Assembly (NCBI GenBank): GCA_004352715.1
Contig: SCFE01000061.1
Location: 1,565,588 to 1,629,587 of the forward strand
DNA from: Hofstenia miamia
Lineage: Eukaryota > Xenacoelomorpha > Acoela
Direction: 5' to 3'
Length of the DNA: 64,000 nt
Position 1 is the stretch's first letter. Each line of letters begins with the position of its first letter. The notes below the pieces were generated by a model. The model saw nothing but the letters and a program-made list of their open reading frames with translations. It did not search any database and was not told the origin of the DNA. This document shows, piece by piece, positions 49,047 to 60,138 of the stretch. The translations under genes and the position numbers were made by a program.

Positions 49047-50246
49047 ATGCTTTGTATATTTTACAAGAAAACCTTTTTTAAGTTTATTATTGTGAAAAAA
49101 TGTGCTTATATTTATTTTGTTAATTAACCAGTTGTATGACCTGTTAGCTTATGAAATTTATATAATTCTTAGATTTCGAAAATTTTTGATAAGATTCTTT
49201 TATAGAATTTTCTTTTATTGAACATTAACAAAAGTTTACTTAAACTATTTGTTCATAACTGAAACCGTTGTTTAGCCTTATTCCCCTTTGGATAAAATGT
49301 TATTTCAATGTTAAAATTTTTTGAAATGTGTATTTCACTGCTTTATTTTAATTTTGTACCTTTGAGTTGAGGGTGATTTTTCTAAAATTTTTAAATGAAT
49401 TATACATATATGGTTTTTGAAATGAATTGGGTTACAATAATGTATAGCATTTTGAGATTAACGTGTCCTCTGTCTGTTAATCATAATATGTTCTCATAAT
49501 AATATAATGTTCATGATGTATTTAACGTCATAATCAGTTTGTCTTGTCATTTACCAAAACCACTTAATTTTTATTTTTGAACATGTAAAATAGCATTTTT
49601 TCACTATTTCTCATTTTTAGCAAAAAATTAAGTGGTTATGTACAATGAATGCAGTCGTCATGTAGTGTGGTGGATGGTTGTGTATTTTTTTATTATTTTT
49701 AACAACTGTATATTTAGATTCCGTGGAGCCGTCAAATTAGCAGGCGAAATAGTTTATTTCTCACATTATTGCATTTTATACTTATTTGTGCACATTTTGT
49801 AAATCTAAACGGAGTTGCAATTAATATAATTTGTAAATCATTTAATGATGGGACATATTTTTATATGAACTAATATATTTTTAGGAAATGGTTTTTTACA
49901 AATTTGTTAGAGAGTTACAGCTTTGATTGTAATTAATAAATAAGCTTTCAAATCTATTTCAACTTTATAATATTTCATGGATATTCAAGTCAAAACAACG
50001 GCATATTGTTGAAGCATAGTTGAAAATCGATTAGAATTTTCATGGCCTGTAAGCCGAAATATTTTGCAAGAATTTTATGCAGACGCATGTTTTTTCCGTA
50101 TTTTCCTTATCTGGAAAACATTAACTACTTTGATGAGTTATTGAACTTCTCCATTGTCATAAAATCAATAAAATTTGCCCGTTTAATAACGGGATTGCTT
50201 AGAAAATAGAATGGTATATAAAAAAAGAAACGCATTTATTTAACAT
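49047..50246. other. Intergenic AT-rich stretch
   Basis: No exon, repeat or structured element recognised apart from the candidate ribozyme-like terminus at its right edge. Confidence 0.6.
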
Positions 50247-50273
50247 GTTTCGGTATGCCACTGCCATTATCAA
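50247..50273 (-). ncRNA. Degenerate hammerhead-like core (Penelope-type terminus)
   Basis: Minus strand reads ttgataatggcagtggcata then ccgaaac, followed by atgttaaataaa. The order matches CUGANGA - stem II - GAAA, but C3 and G8 are changed and stem II is weak. No Penelope coding sequence is adjacent. Confidence 0.35.
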
Positions 50274-50306
50274 AAAGTTCCCACTATGAAATTCACAAAA
50301 TCTTAA

Positions 50307-50309
<3 letters not shown>

Positions 50310-50353
<44 letters not shown>
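50310..50353. repeat. (TA)n microsatellite
   Basis: About 22 TA units, abutting the left end of the mariner/Tc1 element. Confidence 0.9.
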
Positions 50354-50356
<3 letters not shown>

Positions 50357-51946
50357 TACTGGAAATATGTATTCGACCACCTTGCTATTTTGAATAAATA
50401 ATCAACATTCATTGGATAATGTACCTAAAATTATAACTAAGTGTTACTTTGATTGAGAAATGAAAATCTGTATGACTAATGCCATAAAATATGTAGAATA
50501 ATAATTGGCTATTATTTTTTAATCAAAATTATAAAACTTGTATTTCAAAAATGTATTCGGCCACATGAAAAAAATTTAACAAGTGAGCAAATCCGAAAAA
50601 CGTAAATTCAAAGTAAGAATTGATGCAATACAAGCAGTTAGCAACAAAGTTGTCTCTTAATATTTTGTAGGGTGTCCCTTTGAGCGAATAACAGCTTCAA
50701 TGCGATCAGGGATTGAAGCAAAAGTCTTTCAATAAAGCGATTGGAAATTGCATAAAATTTTCCCTTTATTGCGCTCCACAGCTGGTCTTCAGTTGAAAGA
50801 GGATTCTGTCCAATTCGATATTTGACCTCTTTCCACATATTTTCAATAATGTTCAGATCTGGAGATTGGCCAGGCCAGTCAGCAAGAATAGCAACCCCAT
50901 TATTGTGGAGGAAATTTTTCATTTCTTTTAATGTACGACATGGAGCATCATCCTGCTGATATATTGATCACTTGTAAGGAGTGGCAAGAGTTCTTTTTTT
51001 AGAATCCGAGCATATTAATAGCTTAAGAGAGTACCAGTGATGTGAACAATTTTACGAAAGCCACACTTCCATATTACACGCTATATCATTACAGACTTCC
51101 CACCATAATTCATGGTCCCCGATTAAATTGAGGCAATAATCTGAACTTCTGCCCAGTTGGTCTCTTTATCAACATTATTTTCGATGAGTATATCTCAAAT
51201 CTTGACTGATCTGAAAATATAACATTAGACCAATGTTCAGATGAATTGTCTCTCATTAAATTGGCCCACCTCACTCGGTGTAATTTTTGCTTTGAGGTTA
51301 AGAATGGCTTTCTGAGTGCCATGAAAGTCCCAATTGATTACTTCTTCAGGATGTTTTGCACAGTTCTTGCTATCACGAGTTGACCATCAGCCCATTTCTT
51401 GCGAAATTCCTTTGAAGTCTTCCTGGGATTTCGCTTTGAAAGACACAAAGAGGCTGATTGGGAGATTTTGGAGGACCTCGTTAGTCTTCCGGATTTTGGT
51501 TTGGGGCAATGATGTTTTCAGAAGTAAGACGTCTGATGATATCCCCGACACTACTTCGAGGTCGTACTACAAGTCGGGTTATATTACGTTGACTCATCTC
51601 TTCCAAATGTTTGGAGATAATCAAATCACGAATGGCAAGAGGTACGTAACCAGGCATCATTTTCAATATGAATAGACTGAAAATAGCTTAACCAATGAAT
51701 TTTTTTACATATTCTCTGATTTGGTCTGAAGTGGACGAAAACATTTTTTCAAGAAAAGATTAACTAAAAGTATTGTAGCATTTCTCCTTGAGATTTAAAG
51801 TAAACAGTGACAATTTTATCTCAATATTGAGGAATTCCTCTTTCTGCGACACCAAATCCAATTAAAAAATACCTGACATTCTTGGCGTCAATTGTTTAGA
51901 AATATTTGACAAATCGTAGGTGGCCGAATTCTTTTTTCCAGTACTG
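50354..51946 (-). mobile_element. Mariner/Tc1 transposon, near full length, dead
   Basis: Terminal inverted repeats: left ..agtactggaaatatgtattc, right complement cagtactggaaaaaagaatt, both followed by cgRccacct. A TA lies at the right edge; the left edge is merged into the (TA)n run. Minus-strand transposase is in three pieces. 51666-51481 has the helix-turn-helix part (ISKHLEEMSQRNITRLV). 51322-51110 has the linker and first Asp box (HWSNVIFSDQSRFEIYS). 50922-50638 has VAILADWPGQSPDLNIIENM then WKEVKYRI, the region after the second Asp. Frames are broken between pieces, so no active product. About 1.6 kb is the normal size for this superfamily. Confidence 0.9.
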
Positions 51947-53604
51947 TATATATTACAATAACTGGTAGATTTAGTTTATATTTATATTCGTCTTTTTTGC
52001 TTGAGATTTATTGCATTCATTCAATGTAAATTGATTCCATGATGCTTACTTGAAAATTATCAATTCCCTTGGATTAAACTTTATATCCCCTTGAGACACA
52101 ATGTGTATAACTGTATAAATTAGATTTTTATTGAGATATGAATTTATATTCAACCTTGAATATCTTTTATTAAATTAGAGTACTTTTTCGTTATCTTAAA
52201 ATTAATTTGGTCTAAATATTGGTATAATTTAGTATTTAAGCAACAGTGTAAAGATTAGCATTCCGCAAAATGGAGAATATGGTGAAGCTAGTTGAATTTG
52301 ACTTATTCACAAATCATATTGTAGCTTCACAAGAAATACTTTAAATAAAATTTTTTCAACAAAATATGTCATTAAAGTTACATGATTAAGTAACAATGTG
52401 TACAAATTTACACAGGCAATTTCAATGAAAATATTAATAGAAAAAATTTCATAATGTCATCAGAAACAATTGAGACTAGCAGTGTTGAGCCGCCATATAA
52501 ATATTTTTAGAACTTTCATACAATGTGCATATGCATGTCTGAAGAGGATATTTAAATTTCATATCACAGTTCTTTAGGTGATTGGAGATTGTTTACTGAT
52601 ATTGGTGTTCTCTAATTCTTGTTTGTAAATTTCTTTGAGTTTGTTCAAATGTTTTTAGGAATCTAAACGGTACCTTGAATATTAACTAACAAGACTGGTG
52701 AAACATAACAAGTCATTAACAGTGATAAAACTCCCCAAACAGGTATTAATTGCTATTTCACGTTAAGAATAGCAAAAGTATAGGTCAGCTTTAGCTGGTA
52801 GATGCACATAATCTGTCAAATCTTAAAGCAAAATTAAAGAAGTTTGATCTGAATGATTGAATTCGCCTTTTTAGTCAGTGTTGTTTTATTTATTTCATTT
52901 TTGTTATTCATTTTTTGTACATAGTAGTTAATGACGCTATTCATTTGAAATTTCAGTAAAATATTGTAAAAAAATTCAAACGAATATAGATTATCTTATC
53001 TTATCTTCAATAGCAGAATTGCAACCAGATTTTGCCCAAATTTGCTTAGAGTGAAGATCGTCATCTAGAGCTGGAGATCAAACATCGTACATATAGAAAA
53101 CATTTAATAAGGTATTAAAAAAGGAACAACTCTTGCAAGAAATGCTGCAGAGGTTTTTTAGCTACAATATATTGAGACGAGTTGTGTAATTTCTTGGACA
53201 TGACATCTATTTTGTCTTGAAATTTTTAGGCTCTTAATAGGGGCATTGGCATAAATATATAGCTTAAGCAAAGCTGATAATGCAACATTTAATGTTCCAA
53301 TAAAAAATACAAAAACCTTGAATTTTGTCTATGCTAGAGTGCCAATCTTAGCGATAAATTGTTTGTTTATGATTTTTGAATCTTTTTATTTCAGTTTTCA
53401 ATTGTTAAATCATTACAAAGGCAATTGCTAAACTTAAAATGAAATGCTGAAGGTATATATAAATTAATTGATTTTAATGCATTGTAGTAATTTGAAATAT
53501 CGTATAATTTTATTAATAAAGAAATATATTGAAATATTGAAAATGAGGAATTAAAAAATGAAATTTCACAAAATGCAGAAAAAGAAAACTTTCATAACAT
53601 ATTT
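51947..53604. other. Intergenic AT-rich stretch
   Basis: No supportable gene or element; a short ttatc repeat lies near 52993. Confidence 0.6.
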
Positions 53605-53611
53605 AAATATA

Positions 53612-53636
53612 TTTCAGATTACAAAGCCATCGTCAG
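53612..53636 (-). ncRNA. Hammerhead-like core, minus strand
   Basis: Minus strand reads ctgacga - t - ggctttgtaatct - gaaa. CUGANGA and GAAA are intact; stem II (ggctt/aatct) has one mismatch and a G-U pair. Same layout as Penelope terminal-repeat ribozymes. Confidence 0.5.
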
Positions 53637-53639
53637 AAA

Positions 53640-53664
53640 CTGATGATGGATTTTTAAGCTGAAA
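53640..53664 (+). ncRNA. Hammerhead-like core, plus strand
   Basis: Plus strand reads ctgatga - t - ggatttttaagct - gaaa. Core consensus intact; stem II (ggatt/aagct) has one mismatch and a G-U pair. Confidence 0.5.
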
Positions 53665-53671
53665 TACATTT

Positions 53672-56050
53672 GAATAAATTTTATAATGTTGCAAAAAAAT
53701 TTCAAAAAAGGAAAGGCATGATTTAATTGCATGTTGCGGTGTGCCAAAGATCAAAACAATGTAAAACTTCACTTCTATTTGTAAAATATTCTTTATTTTA
53801 TGTTTAACTTTTTTATGTTTCGTATAATTACTTGATTCATTGATGTTCATTGAAAATTATCCTTGGTTAAAACATTATAATAAATTTCATGGCACGGTCC
53901 TTAAGTGATCTGAAATTCGTTGTTTCTAGGATTTTTTTGAATGACACAATAAAAAACAAAAAACATCGACCCCACAAAACGCTGACCTAAACTGCCCAAA
54001 TCTACCAGTCGTGTCAACCGGTTTCCACCCAGTTTATAATTTCCATCTTTTGGAAATTCGACAGTGTGTTTTGTGAATCAAGTAAGTCTGCTTGTCGTAC
54101 CATTGAAAATTAACTGTTTTAATATCTGTAGAATGTTATAACTAAAAGATTCCAATTTGTAAAGAAATTAACATATTAGCATGTAATAGCAATGAACGAT
54201 GAGCTGCATAACAATAAGCACCTCGTTTTTTGGAATATATAAAAATTCCATGTGCAAATAGCGGGTAAACAAACATTTTAACATGCAATCACGATAACGT
54301 TTTTGTGAAACCTATATTACTTAATGGTAAGCAAAGGTTCACATAGGCAGTGGTTAGCAGGCTAAGACAAAATATTGCATATTTCTAAACGCACAGTATT
54401 TTGCACCCCAGCTGCGATTTTCGTTTTCATCTTTAATCCTATTAGATGGTTGAATTTTTTGGTTTTACGTACAACGCTAATTTTCAAATCTTTCAAAATC
54501 ATGCGTTATTCTGATTACACCTGCATAACATCGGCATTTAAAATGTGCAATTCTCTAACTCATTTTGCACGCATGCAAGGCAGCATTGACTATTTGACAA
54601 AACAGTTTCATAGCATGAATTTTATTTCCAATGCTTTTAATATCAGAGAAATGATGTTTATGAATAAGAACATTAAAAATGAGGTTATGGATACAACCAA
54701 GTCACTAGATTCAAATCAGTTGATGTTATCAGAATTATAGAGTTATGGAATTCTGTTACCTTGGAATTGAAGTTGATAATAATATTTTAAGAAGCATGTA
54801 TCCAAAATCTTACTATGTTGTAATTAGTGTTATGTATTCTGTGAGATTGGTAAATGATGAGATTCGATGGTTTATTCTTAAGCCATATATTTGTCTTTAT
54901 TTATTATATGCATTTTCTGATTGGATATCTCAATTGAATTTAAAGAATACATTGCTGTCTCAAATATGCATCACGTGGACTTAGATTAAGGTATCAAAAA
55001 GTCATAAAATTTGTAAAAATTAGCATTATAAAACCACTTATCAATCAAATTGACAAAATCTTGAATAATAGCAAACATCCGCAGGTCTTCCTTTGACTTT
55101 ATGATCCATAAGCTTAATTGTTGCCTTTGTTTTGCCTTTGTTGTCTTTATTATTTTGTTTTTACCTTTTATAGTGTAAATTTATACTATATTGAAATAAA
55201 GCATATATTTATTATTAATTATACAGTTGATTGTATGCTTCGATGTTCAATTCTAAGGATTTAATTGAATAAGTAATGAATTTCGCCGATAAGAGCAATG
55301 CTAAAATTATTTTAGTTAGATCTTTGGAATCTTACAGCTAAATTTTAATACTTACTTTACATTTCATTACCTTATAACAAATTATATTATATAAATTTCA
55401 ATCAATACCTTCATTTTTAGCAAGTCTTCTAGATTTTCTTTAAAATAAAATTTATAAGACCCCTATAAATGTAAAATCATAGATTTTTTTAAGGAAAGTT
55501 GGATGAACGCATTGAAATTTGTCGTTAATTTAGCATTCTTTGTCTAAATTTAAAATGATGACTTGCATTTATGGTTTTTTCATTAAACGCAAATATCAAG
55601 GAATATATATTTTTGGTTGTTTATTTCTTCGTTAGCAACTCTAAATGCAGAATATTAGGAATTCAGTCAACAAACATGTTTTTTAATATAACTGGTAAAC
55701 AGTCTTGTTTTTCAAGCAAGTCCGATTTTTCAATTAACAAACATCTTTGGAGTTGATCAAGAAAACTGAGTGATTTAATTTAAAATTTTCGTGTTTAGAA
55801 AAATTCTTTGTTGGGCAATATAAAAATATCATCGTGCTTATCATGCTGCAAGTGTATGTATAAATACACCAATCATGTGCTTACGTCATATTAAAGATAG
55901 ACACAATTCCAAGTTTCATTTTCAATTGGGCTGTAAAACTTTTAATAACCCAGGGTTTCTTCTACAAATTTTTGTTCAAGTCTTTTCACCTGCATGTTTT
56001 ATGTAAAGTGAAACGCAATTAATAATAAATTGATGAGGCATACATAAACT
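53672..56050. other. Intergenic AT-rich stretch
   Basis: A 121-codon frame at 54375-54740 starts at TTG and matches no family I know; I do not call it. Nothing else recognised. Confidence 0.5.
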
Positions 56051-56185
56051 CATGCAGATATATTTCATCTTACAAAATCATCGTTAGTTTCTTTACAAAT
56101 TATTCTCTTTAAATTTACTAGACTTTACAATAATAATTATAGTTTTCTAAATTTTAAAAAGTAGTAAATTTAATTTATAAATATA
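56051..56185 (-). repeat. Penelope terminal direct repeat, left
   Basis: Begins catgcagatatatttcatct and aligns with 58471-58605 at an offset of 2420. Its hammerhead-like core is decayed (stem II and consensus bases changed). Confidence 0.88.
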
Positions 56186-56221
56186 GACTTATTTTGTGTT
56201 TAAACTTGGTTACAAGGATTT

Positions 56222-56402
56222 TATAAAAATACTCTCAATAAATAACTTGATTTTGATGTCTGATGTAATATTTTGGCTTCAAAATTTAGTCCGCAATTAT
56301 TTAGATGATTAGATATACTAGAACTGGTCTTATGTTCTTTAGTTCTTCTTGATAGTTGTCTACTAGACAAACCAATATAATCTTCACCACATGTGCATTT
56401 TA
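56222..56402 (-). pseudogene. GIY-YIG endonuclease domain remnant
   Basis: Minus strand reads CTCGEDYIGLSSRQLSRRTK, EHKTSSSISNHLNNCGL and NFEAKILH. The YIG, the Arg of the Rxxx R/EH segment and the SxIxxHL block are all visible. In Penelope elements this nuclease makes the first nick at the target. Confidence 0.8.
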
Positions 56403-56752
56403 TTTGGTAAGTATTTTAGATTTATTGGTTTCTTCAGTTATAGATTTTAATTTCAATTTAGTTCGTAGTTTTTCATTGCAATATAAAAATCGAACTTTCT
56501 CTTTAATTATTATATTTTTCTTAGTTCTTTGATCATGTTTTCAGTGTGGATTTTTTTATATTCGATCTTAAAACAATGTTAATAATTTTGTTTGATGTTT
56601 TTTGATCTTTTGTTCTTAATTAAAATGTTTTCGAATGATTTCTTAATATATCGATGTATAAACTTGTTTGGATATTCAGTCTTCTTTTATTCTATCTTAA
56701 GTTTTTCTATCTCTTGGGTAATTGTTCGATATGTGCTGCAATTGTCAAATAT

Positions 56753-57796
56753 TCAAAGAATGCATCCTTTAATTAATGATATTTTGTAATTTAAAGGCGT
56801 ATTTGAGGTGTAGTTCAGCAACAATCCTGTGTCTGTCGGTTTATTATAGATTCCAGTTTCAAATTTGTTTTCTTTTCTAGTTATTTGTACATTCAAAAAA
56901 TGAAATTTGTTCTCAGTTTCAATCTCCTTTGTAAACTTAATATTCTTGTCAATTAAATTCAATTTTGTAAGTATTTTTTCTGATGTTTATCATCTTTTAC
57001 TAATGCAAATATATCATCCATATAGCGTTGATAATAAATGAAGTGGATATCTGATGTTGTAAATTTGTTCTCAATTGTAGTTATATTTGCAAGAGTATAA
57101 CTTAACGGATTTCCCATGGCTAAACCATCTTTTTGACGATAAAATGTGTTATTGAATTGCATTAAAAAGTATTCTTCGTTGCTAAAGTTAATAGTTCTTT
57201 TGTTGTGTTATACTCCAGATTGTAAATTTTTGTGTTTTTATTTTTAAGGAGTTCAATTTATTTTTCCAATGGTACATTTGTGTAAAAGCTCTTAATATCA
57301 TATGAAACCACATAACCTTTTGGGTTTTGTTTTATGATGTCATTCGCAAATTTTTTAGCATTGATGTTGATGTTTGATTCAGGTAATAAACTTAGAATTT
57401 TGTTTAGGGTTTCAGGTAATTTTCTGTTAATACTCCACATGAGCTGGCAATCGGTCGCAATGGACATTCTGGCTTGTAAATTTTTGCTAAACTATATAAT
57501 TTTGAAGCATGACGGCCTAATGCTTTTGTATTTTCATAAAATGTTTCGGACTTCTTTTTTTCATTCTTCATGTTCAATAATTTTGCATTAAAACTATTTT
57601 CCAAGCAAATTGCAAGTGAATTCTTTGCATTTGCGTATAATTGAATTCTTTCAAATTCATCACCTTCCAAAATTTTCATCATTTTTTTCTCATCGTCATC
57701 ACTTTTCATCATTGCTATTCCAATACCTTTATCATATAGGACAGGTTTAAGTGTTTTTTCGTAGGAACTCTTGTAGTTTTTTAAATTGTTTATCAT
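56753..57796 (-). pseudogene. Penelope reverse transcriptase, frame-broken
   Basis: Four overlapping or adjacent minus-strand frames carry successive RT blocks (PLRPI, DIKSFYTNVP, GLAMGNPLS, YMDD, TDTGLLLNY). The YMDD catalytic box is kept; breaks lie between 57258 and 57162 and between the other pieces. Confidence 0.88.
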
Positions 57797-58470
57797 ATTT
57801 TATATTCTGTATATTGTTTACATATTTATGCATTATTCCTGTTAGAACTGAATGATTGTTATCACTAAATTGATCTTTTTTATCAAATAACTTGCTAGAT
57901 CCTCAAATTCAGTAAAAACATCATTTTTTTTAATTTGGACGGATGCTTTGCCTTGGCCCTTTTTCTAATACTTTCAAAATGTAATCAGGTATTGCAATAT
58001 TTTCAAATTTTCTAACGGTGTTCGCTACGTTAAAACATTAACACATTATTTAAATCAAAGTCACTATATTTGCTTAGTTTGTGATATTATCTTTTTTATT
58101 ACAATTGACTTAATAAAAATTCAAATACAGTTAAATATAAAAACAATTACATCTTGATGCAGACTGCTTGATTTTAATTTTTCACGTTTTGTTGTTAATT
58201 CTATAGTTTTTTTAATAATTTTTTTTTGGTTGTCTTTATTAATGATCGTATGATAGATTTTTCAAATTTTTTGAAATCTTTTTTATGAAAGCATCCGTCA
58301 GATGGAATTGAAAATTGAGAGAAGTTTGTATAGATCTTTAATTCCTTGCAAGATATAATAAAATCCAAGTCACAATATATTTTCTTCAGAGAGATATGAC
58401 TTTTAAAATATTCGTTTATGCAATTGAATAATGTGTCGTTTTTAAGGAATTTAATTAAACTTAATAAGAA

Positions 58471-58605
58471 CATGCAGATATATTTCGACTTACAAAGTCA
58501 TCGTTAGTTTCTTTACAAATTATTCTCTCTAAATTCACTAGATTTTATAATAACAATCGTAATTTTCTAAATTTTAAATAGTGGTAAGTTTAATTTATAA
58601 ATATT
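58471..58605 (-). repeat. Penelope terminal direct repeat, right
   Basis: Partner of 56051-56185. An inverted piece of the same repeat follows (58606-58640), so 58557-58593 and 58605-58640 can form a hairpin, as known for one end of Penelope elements. Confidence 0.88.
58483..58507 (-). ncRNA. Hammerhead-like core in the Penelope terminal repeat
   Basis: Minus strand reads ctaacga - t - gactt tgt aagtc - gaaa. Stem II is a perfect 5-bp helix with a 3-base loop. The invariant G of CUGANGA is an A here, which should abolish cleavage. Confidence 0.55.
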
Positions 58606-58640
58606 AAATTTACCACTTTTTAAAATTTAGAAAATTATAG

Positions 58641-59099
58641 TGTTGGCTTACTATCTTTCTTTAACTTTAATCTACATCACGTGATTCCAATACAAAAGAT
58701 TTTGCCACATTTTGGGCTACTGTTCATTCACAGAATTGTGCCTTTCCCCACCCTCTTAGTGATATTTTAAACATTAATTAGATTTTTAACACAGTAGCTG
58801 TATTCCATCTTCCCTATCTTTGCTGATTGAAATGTTTGCTAACAATTTCTAATGAGGACATCATTATTGAGAACCCAGTTTCACCTACATATGATAGATT
58901 TAATGGCATTTTAATATAACCAGTGGGTGTTAAAAACAGTGGAATGATTCCAAAGATTCCCAACTAATCAGTATTATCTCATTATACAAATAGCAGACAG
59001 AAATAGCAAATTGTGGGATTGTGATTACATTTGTACATTTAATATGTGATTACATTTGTACATCTAATACATACAATGATCTATTTTATTTGATGATAC
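58641..59099. other. Intergenic stretch
   Basis: AT-rich; nothing recognised. Confidence 0.6.
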
Positions 59100-59482
59100 T
59101 AGAGCTGGACGCTAGCCGAGTGGGTAGCCGGAAAATTTAGACGGCTGAGCCAATTGATTACTAAAACTATATCAAGAAAACGAAATGTGCCATAAAAGGA
59201 AAACAGCATTTAATGTCGTTGAAGTGGTAGTGACGCTTAACATTGATTAGGTTATGTCTTATTAATCAGATTGTCTATAAGTGCATGAGGCACCTTTTTG
59301 AAGATAGATAACTTCACAATAGTGCTTGCATCATGTACCGTTTTTACAGGGCTATGGGCCTTATAAGGTTTCTATTTGGAATATTATACAGTCTAATCCA
59401 GTTCAATTGATGTCGCTCAGCCGGCTGCACCGACCTTATTGGGTCTGCGCCGCCAATAGTAGTCAAGTGACACCCACCTCTA
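59100..59482. mobile_element. hAT-type miniature element
   Basis: Left end tagagctggacgc and right end ..cacccacctcta are short inverted repeats. Flank gatgatac (59092-59099 and 59483-59490) is a perfect 8-bp target duplication. Interior has gctagccgag and ctcagccggc words; non-coding. Confidence 0.8.
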
Positions 59483-59907
59483 GATGATACCCTTGCGATA
59501 TTATGTTGTGTAATGAATGGGGAAAAGCAAGACATTTTTACTTGGCTATTTGTTCATCTTAAGCCATATAAAAAGTAATTAGTAATGAAAAAACTATTTA
59601 AGTATAATCCCTAGTCAATGCTAAGAAATTATAAATTAAAAATACTGACAGGTTATCCTTGTTTATTTTAAATAAAATATCCTTAATTGTCTCAGGTAAG
59701 TTATTTTGTCCCTGTTTAAAAGAACGGCTTAATAAAACGCTGAAATTTTTTCTCAGTTACTCTAAGCACTTTGTTTAAAATTAACTTTTAAGTTAAATCC
59801 TCTATTTGTATGCAATCCTTCTTATTTGTATTATTCGTTATGCCGTGTTTATTCATCAATATTTGGTTAAATTGGAAGATGTTTAGTTTTTTAAACTTCT
59901 GTTACCA

Positions 59908-60138
59908 ATGTCTCCCAACTCAGTGTTTGGCATTGAACTGGAAGATATGGAAGGATCTAGAGAAAATAAACCGAAAGGAACTTCTATAACATTTACACTG
60001 ATAATGTCCATTGTCAGTGCAAATATTTCTGGATTTGCAATGGGATATTCAGTCGGTGTTTTGAACCAACCTTCACAATATATTCAAAAATTTTTCTACA
60101 GAAGTTTGCACGAACATTATGAGAAATCTACAACGGAG
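59908..60138 (+). CDS. Transporter exon 1
   Basis: 77 codons from ATG, donor gag|gtaata. One hydrophobic helix (about residues 26-50). Reading through the donor would add 25 residues and stop, so splicing is needed. Confidence 0.85.

Larger units (their letters stand above)
53605..53671. repeat. Palindrome carrying two hammerhead-like cores
   Basis: Inverted repeat with 32-base arms (53605-53636 and 53640-53671), 27 of 32 positions matching, and a 3-base centre. Each arm holds one hammerhead-like core, pointing away from each other. Confidence 0.8.
56051..58640 (-). mobile_element. Penelope-like retroelement with GIY-YIG endonuclease, decayed
   Basis: Minus strand, flanked by direct repeats of about 135 bases (56051-56185 and 58471-58605). 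From the right: an N-terminal frame of uncertain role (58473-58201); the RT N-terminal region (57796-57404) with LYSLAKIYKPECPLRPIAS, the family's KIxK..PLRPI block; VVSYDIKSFYTNVPLEK (57467-57258); DGLAMGNPLSYTLANI and RYMDDIFAL (57162-56959), with the YxDD catalytic box intact; FTKEIETENKFHFLNVQI and YNKPTDTGLLLNY (56962-56753); then a GIY-YIG domain (about 56402-56222). RT plus C-terminal GIY-YIG and terminal direct repeats is the hallmark of Penelope-like elements. Stops and frameshifts show it is dead. Confidence 0.9.

Noticed and set aside
54375-54740. 121-codon frame
   Set aside because: Starts at TTG, no splice or poly(A) context, no family recognised; likely chance, though it is the least AT-like of the intergenic frames.
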